Below are positions 35,469 through 44,007 of a DNA stretch of 64,000 nt, in pieces. Source of the stretch: JAQBQB01 sp963846925 (GTDB lineage: Bacteria; Gemmatimonadota; Gemmatimonadetes; Gemmatimonadales; Gemmatimonadaceae); contig CAWJXW010000008.1 of NCBI GenBank assembly GCA_963846925.1, positions 62,001-126,000 of the forward strand. The letters run 5' to 3'. The notes under the pieces were generated by a model that searched no databases, had not been told where the DNA came from, and was given only the letters and a program-made list of their open reading frames with translations. A program made the position numbers and the translations under genes. Every line of letters begins with the position of its first letter. Within the stretch, counting starts at the first letter, position 1.

Positions 35469-35855
35469 ATGCTCAAAATGCGCAAGGGCTTTACCCTCAT
35501 CGAACTTCTGATCGTCGTGGTCATCATCGGCATTCTTGCCGCGATCGCGATTCCGAAGTTCGCGAACACGAAGCAGAAGGCGTACATCACGGCGATGAAG
35601 TCGGATCTGCGCAACCTCGTGACGGCTGAAGAGGCGTATTTCGCCGACAGCTCGCAGTACACCGCGACCGTGGGTAACCTGAAGTTCCAGAGCACGAACA
35701 GCGTCTCGGCGCCGACGATCACGGCGGGCACGGGCAACTGGTACGCGACGGTTTCGCACACGCAGATCGCGAGCCCGTTCAAGTGCGGCGTCGGCATCAA
35801 CACGACGAACCCGGTTGTGGCGGGCGCGTCTGAAGGCGAGCCGATCTGCCAGTAA
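35469..35855 (+). CDS. pilA: Type IV major pilin (PilA-like)
   Basis: The 128-residue prepilin has a very short basic leader (MLKMRKG), the prepilin peptidase site G/FTLIE with the conserved Glu5, and the hydrophobic helix LLIVVVIIGILAAIAIPKF. The globular part is rich in Ser, Thr and Asn and has two Cys near the C-terminus (FKCGVG and the penultimate C) that could form the pilin disulfide loop. Preceded by a putative sigma-54 promoter and followed by a strong terminator, it is probably the abundant structural pilin. It is short compared with Pseudomonas pilins but similar to delta-proteobacterial forms. Confidence 0.93.
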   Translation: MLKMRKGFTLIELLIVVVIIGILAAIAIPKFANTKQKAYITAMKSDLRNLVTAEEAYFADSSQYTATVGNLKFQSTNSVSAPTITAGTGNWYATVSHTQIASPFKCGVGINTTNPVVAGASEGEPICQ

Positions 35856-35895
35856 GGGTCTCCGTTATAAACGCTCTCGGATGAGCGTGGGGAGG

Positions 35896-35933
35896 CAACC
35901 CGGTGGCGCGAAAGCGCCACCGGGTTGTTTTTT
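35896..35933 (+). terminator. Strong intrinsic terminator of pilA
   Basis: CAACCCGGTGGCGC (35896-35909) and GCGCCACCGGGTTG (35914-35927) form a perfect 14-bp stem closed by a GAAA tetraloop and followed by TTTTTT (35928-35933). It ends five bases before the next ATG, so the downstream lipoprotein must rely on read-through or on a start inside the hairpin. Confidence 0.9.
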
Positions 35934-35938
35934 AGGGT

Positions 35939-36304
35939 ATGCGTAAACTCATCCTCTTCGCCGGTCTCGTCGCCATCGCGGCATGCGGCGATTCGCCGCT
36001 CGCACCCGTACAGACCGTCGACGGGTCCTGGGCGGGACTGGCCAATGGCTACTCGCTGTCTCTGGTGATGGTGCAATCGGACTCGATCGTCACCGGAACC
36101 GCCCTCATCGCGAACGTCGCCGGCGCGAACCAGGGCAACCTCGCGGGCACGTTCGTCTACCCGACGCTTCACCTGACGCTCTCCTTTCCTGGCTTCGATG
36201 CGGTCAAGTACGACGGGACGATGTCGCAAGCCGAAGCGAAGATCTTCGGTACGCTGAACGGTTCGGGCATCGTCAACGTCGAAGTAGACGTCAAAAAGAA
36301 GTAG
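35939..36304 (+). CDS. Small lipoprotein of unknown function
   Basis: The 121-residue protein has a clear lipoprotein signal (MRKLILFAGLVAIAAC, lipobox IAAC). The mature part is predicted to be beta-rich (GSWAGLANGYSLSLVMVQSD; LAGTFVYPTLHLTLSFPGF) and ends with a Lys tail, resembling small beta-barrel or lipocalin-like lipoproteins. No family is recognised. The AGGG just before the ATG may act as the ribosome-binding site. It lies directly after the pilA terminator and before the minor prepilin genes, so a link to pili is possible. Confidence 0.7.
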   Translation: MRKLILFAGLVAIAACGDSPLAPVQTVDGSWAGLANGYSLSLVMVQSDSIVTGTALIANVAGANQGNLAGTFVYPTLHLTLSFPGFDAVKYDGTMSQAEAKIFGTLNGSGIVNVEVDVKKK

Positions 36305-36421
36305 CTCGGGCGGAACGCCGTCGCCGCGACGCTTCCTCGGGTCCAGGCGACGCGTGCGTTCGATCCGCGTGGCGCTGCGACGATGGTGGTCCGCGCCTCG
36401 TCGCAGCGTACGGTGTGCGGC

Positions 36422-36796
36422 ATGCGTTCCGTACAGCCCGATCCGCGCTCGCCGCGCGGCTCGCGTCACAAGCCGGGGTTCTCGCTCCTCGAGCTGCTCG
36501 TCGCGATACTCCTCGTCGACGTCGCGATTCTCGGAATCGTACACACGCACGCGGTCGTCGTTCGGAATCGAAACGAGATGCGCGCTCGCTCCGCCGCTGT
36601 CACCGGAGCGACGGCCAGAATCGAGCAGATCCTCGCGTCGCCGTGCACCGCCGGCTCAGGCTCCTCGGTCCTCCCCGCTTCGGCCGAGTTCTGGTCGTCG
36701 AGTCTCGACGGGCAGACGCGTGAAATCAGCGACAGCATCGTGTTCGGCGCTTCGGCGCCGCACGTCGTGGTTCTTCGAACACGCTTTCCATGCTGA
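36422..36796 (+). CDS. Minor prepilin, PilV-like
   Basis: The ATG at 36422 gives a 124-residue protein with a basic leader, cleavage site G/FSLLE and helix LLVAILLVDVAILGIVHTHA, typical of PilV/GspI-type minor pilins that prime or cap pili. An upstream in-frame ATG (36383) would lengthen the leader unnaturally. The 3' end overlaps the next prepilin gene by 7 bp. The remaining sequence is short, with one Cys at the C-terminus. Confidence 0.78.
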   Translation: MRSVQPDPRSPRGSRHKPGFSLLELLVAILLVDVAILGIVHTHAVVVRNRNEMRARSAAVTGATARIEQILASPCTAGSGSSVLPASAEFWSSSLDGQTREISDSIVFGASAPHVVVLRTRFPC

Positions 36797-37704
36797 TGAG
36801 GCGCGTCGTGCGCCGGCGCGGTGGATTGACGCTCGTCGAGTTGATGGCGACGGTCGCCGTCGCGGGGGTCGTCTTGGCGATCGTCGCCGCCGTCGCGCTG
36901 CGGCAGCAGCGCACCTTCGCGGCGCTGATGGCGGACGCCGCGCTCGCCGGACAGCTCCGAGACGCCGCCTCGGTGTTACCGTCGGATCTGCGAACGGCCG
37001 CGGTCGGGGCGGGGGACCTTCGCGAAGCGACAGACACGTCGATCGAAATTCGAGAGACGCTCGCGAGCGCCGTCGTCTGCGACACCCTGGGCAAGGCCGT
37101 CATTCTCGCTCCGTTCGACGGGACTGCCGGGACGTTCGGCGGCTCGATCGCGGCGATCCAGGCCGGCGACACCGCGTGGATCTTTTCGCCTGAGGACTCC
37201 GCTCACACATGGCGCGGACACGGGGTCCTCGGTGTCGCCTCGACGCACGCGGGGCAGTGCGCGGCAGTTGGACCGCGGCTCAGCGGCGCGTCGCTCGCCG
37301 CGTCGCGCACGACGTTGACGCTCGATTCGGTCCCCGCGCCCCAGGCGCTCATCGGACGGGCCGTGCGGGTCACGCGCCCGATCCGGTACAGCCTCTATCA
37401 CGCATCGGACGGCAGCTGGTACCTCGGCGCGCGTGATTGGAACGACGCGAGCGCCAAGTTCAACACGACTCAGCCGCTCGCCGGTCCCTTTCGGTCGCCA
37501 GGCGCCGGACCGGTCTTTCGTTGGTTCGACTCCACCGGAGCGGTGCTGGCGTCCCCAGTGGCGCGGCGGGATCAGGTCGCCCTCGTGCGAATCGACCTCC
37601 GCGGCCAAACCCGGAACGCGGACCGCGTGCTCGGCTCGGCGTGGAACGGCGGACCGCGCGCGGACTCTGTGTCGATGTTCGTCGCGGTGCGGAATCGGCC
37701 ATGA
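36790..37704 (+). CDS. Minor prepilin, PilW-like
   Basis: The 304-residue protein has an arginine-rich leader (MLMRRVVRRRGG), cleavage site G/LTLVE and helix LMATVAVAGVVLAIVAAVAL. The long globular domain fits PilW/GspJ-type minor pilins. It overlaps the preceding PilV-like gene by 7 bp and the following gene by ATGA, so the three are translationally coupled. Confidence 0.75.
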   Translation: MLMRRVVRRRGGLTLVELMATVAVAGVVLAIVAAVALRQQRTFAALMADAALAGQLRDAASVLPSDLRTAAVGAGDLREATDTSIEIRETLASAVVCDTLGKAVILAPFDGTAGTFGGSIAAIQAGDTAWIFSPEDSAHTWRGHGVLGVASTHAGQCAAVGPRLSGASLAASRTTLTLDSVPAPQALIGRAVRVTRPIRYSLYHASDGSWYLGARDWNDASAKFNTTQPLAGPFRSPGAGPVFRWFDSTGAVLASPVARRDQVALVRIDLRGQTRNADRVLGSAWNGGPRADSVSMFVAVRNRP

Positions 37705-38658
37705 GCCGCCGCCGCGGCCGGCGTGGCATCGCGCTCGTCGGAGCGCTCGCGCTGTTGACCGTCTCGGGAATAGTCGTCGCCGCGCTGGTCGCATCGTCGA
37801 TCACGGCGCAGCGGTCCATGCGCTTGGGTGGGAGCGACGCGGCCGCGCTGGCGAGCGCCGAATACGCCGCGTCGTCGATCCTTGCCGGCGCGTCGACGTA
37901 CCAGCTCGCGCGGCTGCCCCTCGGTGTGACGCAGCGGTTCGACGTCGCGGTCGAGCAAACGTCGGAACTCCGCGTCGATGTGGGCGTTACGCGCCTTCCG
38001 CACGGCGTTCTGTGGCTCGTCGCCCACGCGGTTGCTGCGGGGGCTCGACTCCAGCGAGCGCCGAATCAACCTGGTCGCGCAATTCCCGGATCTCGGGCCG
38101 CTTCCCGCGGCGGCGATCGAATCTCGCGGTGACGTGTCCCTCGCCGACGACGTGACGATCACCACGGACACGACGGGGGACGCGGAGTGCGCCGCCGGCC
38201 CCGGCGCCCCGAATGTCGTCGCCGCGGCGGGTGCGACGGTCGCCGCCTCGCCGGCCGTCCGGGTGGAAACGCGAAGCGTCGCGGCCGACCCGGATTCGTA
38301 TTTACTAAATCCGTGGCAGCGGTCGATACTCGCCTCGGGCTCGGGTGTCGTCCACGTAGTCGGCGACACGACGATAGGCGGTGGGTCGGTCGACGGGATT
38401 CTGCTCGTCGACGGCACGCTGACGATCACGGGCTCGCTCGTCGTGACCGGGGTCGTGGTGGCGACGGGTCCAATACGAACATCGGGCGGGCGTTTGAGCG
38501 TCACCGGGGCTTTGCTGTCGGCCTACTCCGGCCCCGGACGCGCGATCGATCTCGCCACGTCGTCGTTGCGCTTCGCACCATGCGTCGCGGCGACGGTTTT
38601 GCGCGCCGCCGCGATGCCGCGGCGCGTGCGAGATCGCGCATGGGCAGAACTCTATTAG
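37701..38658 (+). CDS. PilX-like pilus assembly protein (one frameshift)
   Basis: The ATG at 37701 overlaps the previous stop. The N-terminus RRGRRGIALVGALALLTVSG with a following hydrophobic helix resembles PilX N-terminal domains, which lack the Glu5 motif. The frame breaks near 38036-38041 in a run of five G; joining gives VLWLVAHAVAAG to LDSSERRINLVAQFPDLG. The C-terminal part has Gly/Val-rich beta repeats (GSVDGILLVDGTLTITGSLV). Repaired length is about 318 residues. The 170 bp after it, up to pilM, hold no feature I can name. Confidence 0.65.
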
Positions 38659-38831
38659 AACGTGCCATAAATCGTGTGACTGTCATCACTTCCGCCACCG
38701 ACTGTTACCTCAAAACAGGTGGGTCGTGTTCGGTGGGACGGTACTGCTGTGGCCGACAAATGGCCACGCTCCGGATAACCGTGGACGACCGGGCGTACCT
38801 CCGCATTTAGTCCACTGATTCACGCCTACTC

Positions 38832-39872
38832 ATGGCTCTCCTGGGTCGAAAGAAGACAACCGTGGGTCTCGACATTGGATCGGGACTCGTCAAGGTGGCC
38901 GTCGTTGATCACTCGAAGCGCGAGCCTGAGCTCGTGCGGGTGACGGTGACGCCGCTCCTCGCCGACGCGATCGTCGAGGGAGAGGTCATGGACCCCGGCA
39001 TCGTCGCCGAGGCCGTGCGTTCGGCCCTGGCCAGTGCCGGTGTCAAGACGAACGCGGTGGTGACCGCGGTCGGCGGGCGCGACGTGATCATCAAGAAAAT
39101 CCAAATCGAGCGCGTGAAAGAGAAGCAGGCGCGCGAGCTGATGCGTTGGGAAGCCGAGCAGCACGTGCCCTTCGACATGGAGTCGGTGGAGCTGGACTTC
39201 CAGATCCTCGATCCGGACGCCGAGGGCCTCGAGATGAGCGTGCTCCTCGTGGCGGCCAAGCGCGAGCTGATCGAGTCGAAGACGCGGATTCTCGCCGACG
39301 CCGGCCTCGAGCCCGCGATGATGGACGTCGAGGCGTTCGCGCTCCACAACGCGTTCGAGCTGAACCATCCCGACGCGATGACCGGCGTCGTGGGGCTCGT
39401 CAACATCGGCCACGACGTCACGAACATCAACATTCTCGACGAGGGCGTGCCGCTGCTCACGCGCGATCTCGCGGTCGGCACGCGCCGCATCCGCGAGGAT
39501 CTGCAGCGCGAGCGCGGGCTCGGCGTCGACGAAGCGCAGTCGCTTCTCCAGGGCTATGACCGGTCGCCGCATCTGGACGCGGTGCTCGCCGGCCGCGGCG
39601 AAGAGATCGCCGTCGGCATCGAGCGGGCGGCCGCCTTCCTGGCTCAGAACTCTCGCGCGGGCACCATGCGCGCGATCTACACCTGCGGCGGCGGTGCGCG
39701 CATTCCGGGTCTCAGCGAGGCGCTCGCCAACCGGCTGCACATCACCGTTCGGCAGGCCAACCCCCTCGCCAACCTCAAGGTTCGCGACGGTGCGCTCGAA
39801 GATTTGGTGACTGACGAGATCGCGCCGTTGCTCATGATGCCGATCGGGCTGGCGCTTCGGAAGGTCGCATGA
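38832..39872 (+). CDS. pilM: Type IV pilus inner-membrane platform protein PilM
   Basis: The 346-residue protein has the actin-like ATPase fold of PilM: VGLDIGSGLVKVAVVD (phosphate 1), VNIGHDVTNINIL (phosphate 2), and a C-terminal TCGGGARIPGLSEAL (adenosine). PilM binds the cytoplasmic tail of PilN and links the motor to the alignment complex. ATG 38832 gives the usual length. Its stop overlaps the pilN start (ATGA). Confidence 0.95.
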   Translation: MALLGRKKTTVGLDIGSGLVKVAVVDHSKREPELVRVTVTPLLADAIVEGEVMDPGIVAEAVRSALASAGVKTNAVVTAVGGRDVIIKKIQIERVKEKQARELMRWEAEQHVPFDMESVELDFQILDPDAEGLEMSVLLVAAKRELIESKTRILADAGLEPAMMDVEAFALHNAFELNHPDAMTGVVGLVNIGHDVTNINILDEGVPLLTRDLAVGTRRIREDLQRERGLGVDEAQSLLQGYDRSPHLDAVLAGRGEEIAVGIERAAAFLAQNSRAGTMRAIYTCGGGARIPGLSEALANRLHITVRQANPLANLKVRDGALEDLVTDEIAPLLMMPIGLALRKVA

Positions 39873-40632
39873 TTCACATCAATCTTCTCCCCGGCGCGAA
39901 CAAGAAGACGACGAGTCGGCAGGGCGTCGACCTGTCGGCGTTCCGCGCCAGCTTTTCGGGAATGTTCAGGGACCGGTTCCTCATCGGAGCCGCGTCGGCC
40001 GTGGTGCTCAGCCTGGGCGCCGTCGGCTACCTGTACTTCACGCAGACCAAGAAAACCGCCGAGCTCGAGGCGCGCCGCGATCTGTCGGTGAGCGACTCGA
40101 CGCGCTACGCCAACTTCCTCAAGGATCGTTGGCACGCCGAGGCGGTGCGCGACACGCTGCTGCGCCAGGTGAATCTCATCAAGAACCTCGACGAAGACCG
40201 CTTCGTCTGGTCGCACGTGATGGACGAGGTCAGCCGCGCGCTCCCGCAGTACACGTGGCTCACGACGATCTCGTTCACCGGCACGCCGCAGGCGATCGAC
40301 CAACGTCGTGGCGTCGCCCGCCGTGAAGGTCGATACGTCGGCGGCCGCGAAGAAGAAGGCGGCCGGCAAGGCCGCCGAAGCGGCTCGACACGGACATCCC
40401 GCGCGATCCGATCGGCGTTCGCGTCTCCGGCCACACGGTGGACATCCAGGCGCTGACGCGCTTCATGAAGGATCTCGAAGCGTCGCCGTTCCTCACGAAC
40501 GTCCAGCTCGACAAGTCCGAGCTCGCGCTCGAGATGAACAAGGAAGTCACGCAGTTCCAGCTGACGATCGGCTACAACCGGCCCGATTCGACGGCTATTC
40601 GCCGCGCGCCGCTCACCCTTTCGGTGAGGTAG
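39869..40632 (+). CDS. pilN: Type IV pilus assembly protein PilN (two frameshifts)
   Basis: The start MIHINLLPG is the conserved PilN tail that binds PilM, followed by a transmembrane helix (residues about 38-55, FLIGAASAVVLSLGAVGYLY) and a periplasmic coiled coil. The frame shifts twice in the same direction near 40300 and 40382: VASPAVKVDTSAAAKKK and then LDTDIPRDPIGVRVSGHTVD continue the protein. The C-terminal ferredoxin-like part ends PLTLSVR at 40632. pilN is needed for pili, so I consider both indels sequence errors. Repaired length is about 253 residues. Confidence 0.88.
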
Positions 40633-40635
40633 CCA

Positions 40636-41256
40636 ATGGCTCTCATTCCCGAAAATCCGCGCAACCGCAACCTGTTGGTTGTCGCCATCCTCGTGGTCGG
40701 TCTCGGCGCCGTCTATCAGCAGCTCGTGTGGACGCCGCAGAACGCCGAGAACGCGCTGCTCGCCGCGCGGCTCGACACGCTCGATTCGCTGAACCGCGTC
40801 GCCAAGCTCGAAGTCGCGAAGGGCACGGCGGCCAAGATGCGCCGCGAAGCCGACGAATACGGCCGGCAGCTCAACGTGCTTCGCCGGCTCGTGCCGACGG
40901 AGAACGAGGTGCCGGCGCTGCTCGAGTCGATTTCGTCCGCGGCGCGCCGCGCCGGTCTCGAGTTCTCGGACGTGCAGCCCGACGGTGTAGTGAACGGCGA
41001 TCAGTTCGATACTTACAAATACAAGCTCGCGGTGACCGGCCCGTACCATCAGGTCGCCGAGTTCATCGCCAACATCGGATCGCTGCCCCGGATCGTGGCG
41101 CCCATCAACGTGGATCTGAAGCCGTCGAATCGCGCCAGCCCGGACCGGCGTCCGAAGAAGAACGAGCAATTCCTGGACGTGCATTTCGGAATTCAAACGT
41201 ACGTCGCGCGCCCGAACCAAGGGGCGGCGCCGGCTGGCAAGGCAGGCATGCCATGA
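40636..41256 (+). CDS. pilO: Type IV pilus assembly protein PilO
   Basis: The 206-residue protein has one N-terminal transmembrane helix (NLLVVAILVVGLGAVYQQLV), a coiled coil, and a periplasmic ferredoxin-like domain (LVPTENEVPALLESISSAAR; YKLAVTGPYHQVAEFIANI). PilO dimerises with PilN to form the inner-membrane alignment complex. It starts 3 bp after pilN ends and overlaps pilP by ATGA. Confidence 0.93.
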   Translation: MALIPENPRNRNLLVVAILVVGLGAVYQQLVWTPQNAENALLAARLDTLDSLNRVAKLEVAKGTAAKMRREADEYGRQLNVLRRLVPTENEVPALLESISSAARRAGLEFSDVQPDGVVNGDQFDTYKYKLAVTGPYHQVAEFIANIGSLPRIVAPINVDLKPSNRASPDRRPKKNEQFLDVHFGIQTYVARPNQGAAPAGKAGMP

Positions 41257-41870
41257 CACGTCTTTCGTCCCTCCTCGTCGCGTGCGCGATCGTCGCCGGC
41301 TCCGCGCCGGCGTCGAACGCGCAGATGATGCCGGGCACCGCCGCGAAGGCGGCGGCGCACAGGGCAGCCGATGCGACGACCGCGCACATCGAGGCGGAGC
41401 AGCGGCCGGACGGGCCTTCGCGCCCGACGGCCGTGGTCTCCACCGTGTCGAACGGCGACGTCCGCCGCGACACCGTGAAGTCGCAGGGCAAGAGGCCGGG
41501 GCTGGCCGTCGGCACCAAGTCCGACACTGCCTCCGTGCCGACGACGCTCATGAGAGAGGAATACGCGTACAGCCGCGACGGCCGCCGCGATCCGTTCTAC
41601 TCGCTGCTCGCCACGAGCGAGCTGCGTCCGACGATCGGAGACCTGCGCCTCACCGGCATCCTCTTCGACCGTTCGGGCAGCCGCTCGGTGGCGACGCTCC
41701 GCGACGTCTCGTCGAACGTCCAGTACCGGGTGTTCGTCGGTTCCACCCTCGGTCGCATGCGCGTCAACGCGATTCGCATGAAGGCCGTGGTCTTCACGAT
41801 CGATGAATTCGGAACGACTCGCCAGGATTCTCTGTTCCTCGGCGATTCCACCAGAATGAGGGCAAAATGA
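41253..41870 (+). CDS. pilP: Type IV pilus assembly protein PilP
   Basis: The 205-residue protein has a signal peptide, an Ala/Thr-rich unstructured stretch, and a C-terminal PilP domain (SRDGRRDPFYSLL, then LRLTGILFDRSGSRSVATL and YRVFVGSTLGRMRV). PilP connects PilNO to the PilQ secretin. The start overlaps pilO and the stop overlaps pilQ (ATGA). No lipobox Cys is evident, unlike in Pseudomonas, where PilP is a lipoprotein. Confidence 0.88.
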   Translation: MTRLSSLLVACAIVAGSAPASNAQMMPGTAAKAAAHRAADATTAHIEAEQRPDGPSRPTAVVSTVSNGDVRRDTVKSQGKRPGLAVGTKSDTASVPTTLMREEYAYSRDGRRDPFYSLLATSELRPTIGDLRLTGILFDRSGSRSVATLRDVSSNVQYRVFVGSTLGRMRVNAIRMKAVVFTIDEFGTTRQDSLFLGDSTRMRAK

Positions 41871-43987
41871 TTTCGCACCGGACTCTGGCTACGGCGATGT
41901 TTGTCGCGGCTGGCGTGGTGGGCGGCAACGCCGTCGCCTCGTCGACCCGTACGGGCTCGTCGCTCCCACCCAACGATGCGAAGGTGACCGCGCTGAGCGT
42001 GGTCCCCGACGCGGCATCTCACGCGGGGGGCTCGCGTGCCGACGTCGTCATTCGCGTCGACGGTGCGATCTCTCTCAAACATTTCACGATGGCGAAGCCG
42101 GACAAGATCGTCATCGACCTGGCGGGCGCCTCGCTTGGCGTCCCGGCGGGTGATTCCTACGACGGCGTCGCGCGCGGCGGCATCACGCGCGTGCGCTACT
42201 CGCAGTTCACGAAGTCGACGGTCCGCGTCGTGCTCATGCTCGACGCGCCGCACGCGTACAACGTCGCCCAGAAGGACGGCGAGGTGCGCATCAGCGTCGA
42301 CGGCACGAGAGGCAAGTTTGATTCGTGGTCGATCGGTGCGGGCGCCGCGAAGGTGCGCGCCACCGTCACCGAAGTCGCTCCAGTAGCGCCCGCCCCAGTT
42401 GCCATGGCGCCGGTCGCGAAGCCGCAGCCCGTGATGGCGCCGGCCGCGAAGCCGCAGGTCACCACCGCGGCGCCCGTCACTCTGCCGGCCCGCCCCGAGT
42501 CGCTCCTTGCGACCGAACACGACGTCTCGCCCGCGCGGCCGGAGATTCCGGCGTCTCGCCTGGCGTTCCGTCAGGCCGAGAACGCGGCCGGCACGCAAGC
42601 CAAGTCCCAGCAGTCGCAGGAGCCGCGCATCAACGTCAACTGGGAAAACGCTCCGATCAGTGACGTCATCGGCGTGTTCGCCTCGTTCACGGGGCGCACG
42701 ATTCTTCCCGCCAAGCAGGTCGCCGGCTTCGTCACCGCGAACATCACGAACCTGCCGTGGGACGTGGCGCTCAAGGAAGTCATGAACGCCAACGGTTACG
42801 ACGTCTCGATCAATCCTGACGGCGTCATCGTCATCGACACCTATCAGAACATCGCGGCGCGTCAGTCGACGATTCCGCTTCGCAACCGTACGATCCGGCT
42901 CAACTACGCGCGATCCAAGGCGGTCGCGCCGATGGTGGCCGAGCGTCTCACCCGCGCGTGCCCCATCATCCCCGATGGGACGCAGGCCGCCCAGCCGATC
43001 TCGAAGCCGGGCGCGAATCCGGCCGAGGCGCCGCAGGTCGGCGTCGTCATGAGCTTCGCGTGCCCCGTGCGCGGGACGGTCACGCCCGACACGATCACCA
43101 ACAGCGTCACCATCACCGACATTCCGAGCGCGCTCCCCGACCTCGAGGAGTACGTGCGCAGTCTCGACCTGCGCCAGCCGCAGGTCAACATCAAGGCGAA
43201 GATCATCCTCGTCGACCGCACGACGCTCGAGGGTCTCGGCCTTCGCTACGACCTCGGCACGCAGCAGCAGTTCTTCAATGACATCGTGCCGCGCCTCGAC
43301 TCGACCGGCAAGCCGCGCATCGACCCGGGCCAGATCCTGCTCGGCGGCAACGCCGTGTCGGCGATCGCCAACGCTACGGCGCGCATTCCGAGCGCCGCGC
43401 TGCAGCTCGTCTACTCGACGGCGATGGGCAACTACAACTTCACGACCTTCCTCGAGGCGCTGCAGTCGAACACGCTCCTCGACGTGCAGGCCGAGCCGAG
43501 CGCGACGGTGCTCAACAACCGCACGGCGAACCTCACGGCCGGTACGGAGGTTCCGATCCGCGTCATCGACGTCGCGGCCGGCGGCAACAACACGAGCAAC
43601 TTCCCGCGCGCCACGGTCCAGTTCCGCCAGACCGGCGTGATCCTCACGGTGACCCCGCAGATCACGGCGAATCACCAGATACAGATGCGCGTTCACGTCG
43701 AGAACTCGGACGTGCAGTTTCAGTCGAACGACGTCGGCGCCGTGTTCCCGAAGCAGAGCGTCGATAACGAAGTGCTCGTCGCCGACGGTGAGACGACGGT
43801 CATGGGCGGCCTCACGCAGACCAGCGTGAGCGTCAGCAAGACCGGCCTTCCCATCCTCGTCGATCTGCCGATCATCGGCCACCTCTTCGGGGTGACCAAC
43901 CGCTCGGAAACGAAGCGTGATCTCCTCATCCTGATCACGCCCCACATCATCGATGACGGGCAGTTGCCCGACTCGAGAAATCCGTAA
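41867..43987 (+). CDS. pilQ: Type IV pilus secretin PilQ
   Basis: The 706-residue protein has a signal peptide, one AMIN domain (residues about 40-155) that binds peptidoglycan, a Pro/Ala linker, an STN/N0 domain (INVNWENAPISDVIGVFASF), NolW-type repeats, and the secretin pore domain ending VTNRSETKRDLLILITPHII. It contains the VADGETTVMGGL secretin signature. PilQ forms the outer-membrane channel for the pilus. A large lipoprotein gene follows after 20 bp. Confidence 0.95.
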   Translation: MISHRTLATAMFVAAGVVGGNAVASSTRTGSSLPPNDAKVTALSVVPDAASHAGGSRADVVIRVDGAISLKHFTMAKPDKIVIDLAGASLGVPAGDSYDGVARGGITRVRYSQFTKSTVRVVLMLDAPHAYNVAQKDGEVRISVDGTRGKFDSWSIGAGAAKVRATVTEVAPVAPAPVAMAPVAKPQPVMAPAAKPQVTTAAPVTLPARPESLLATEHDVSPARPEIPASRLAFRQAENAAGTQAKSQQSQEPRINVNWENAPISDVIGVFASFTGRTILPAKQVAGFVTANITNLPWDVALKEVMNANGYDVSINPDGVIVIDTYQNIAARQSTIPLRNRTIRLNYARSKAVAPMVAERLTRACPIIPDGTQAAQPISKPGANPAEAPQVGVVMSFACPVRGTVTPDTITNSVTITDIPSALPDLEEYVRSLDLRQPQVNIKAKIILVDRTTLEGLGLRYDLGTQQQFFNDIVPRLDSTGKPRIDPGQILLGGNAVSAIANATARIPSAALQLVYSTAMGNYNFTTFLEALQSNTLLDVQAEPSATVLNNRTANLTAGTEVPIRVIDVAAGGNNTSNFPRATVQFRQTGVILTVTPQITANHQIQMRVHVENSDVQFQSNDVGAVFPKQSVDNEVLVADGETTVMGGLTQTSVSVSKTGLPILVDLPIIGHLFGVTNRSETKRDLLILITPHIIDDGQLPDSRNP

Positions 43988-44007
43988 TCGAGCCCGGGAC
44001 TCCTGCC

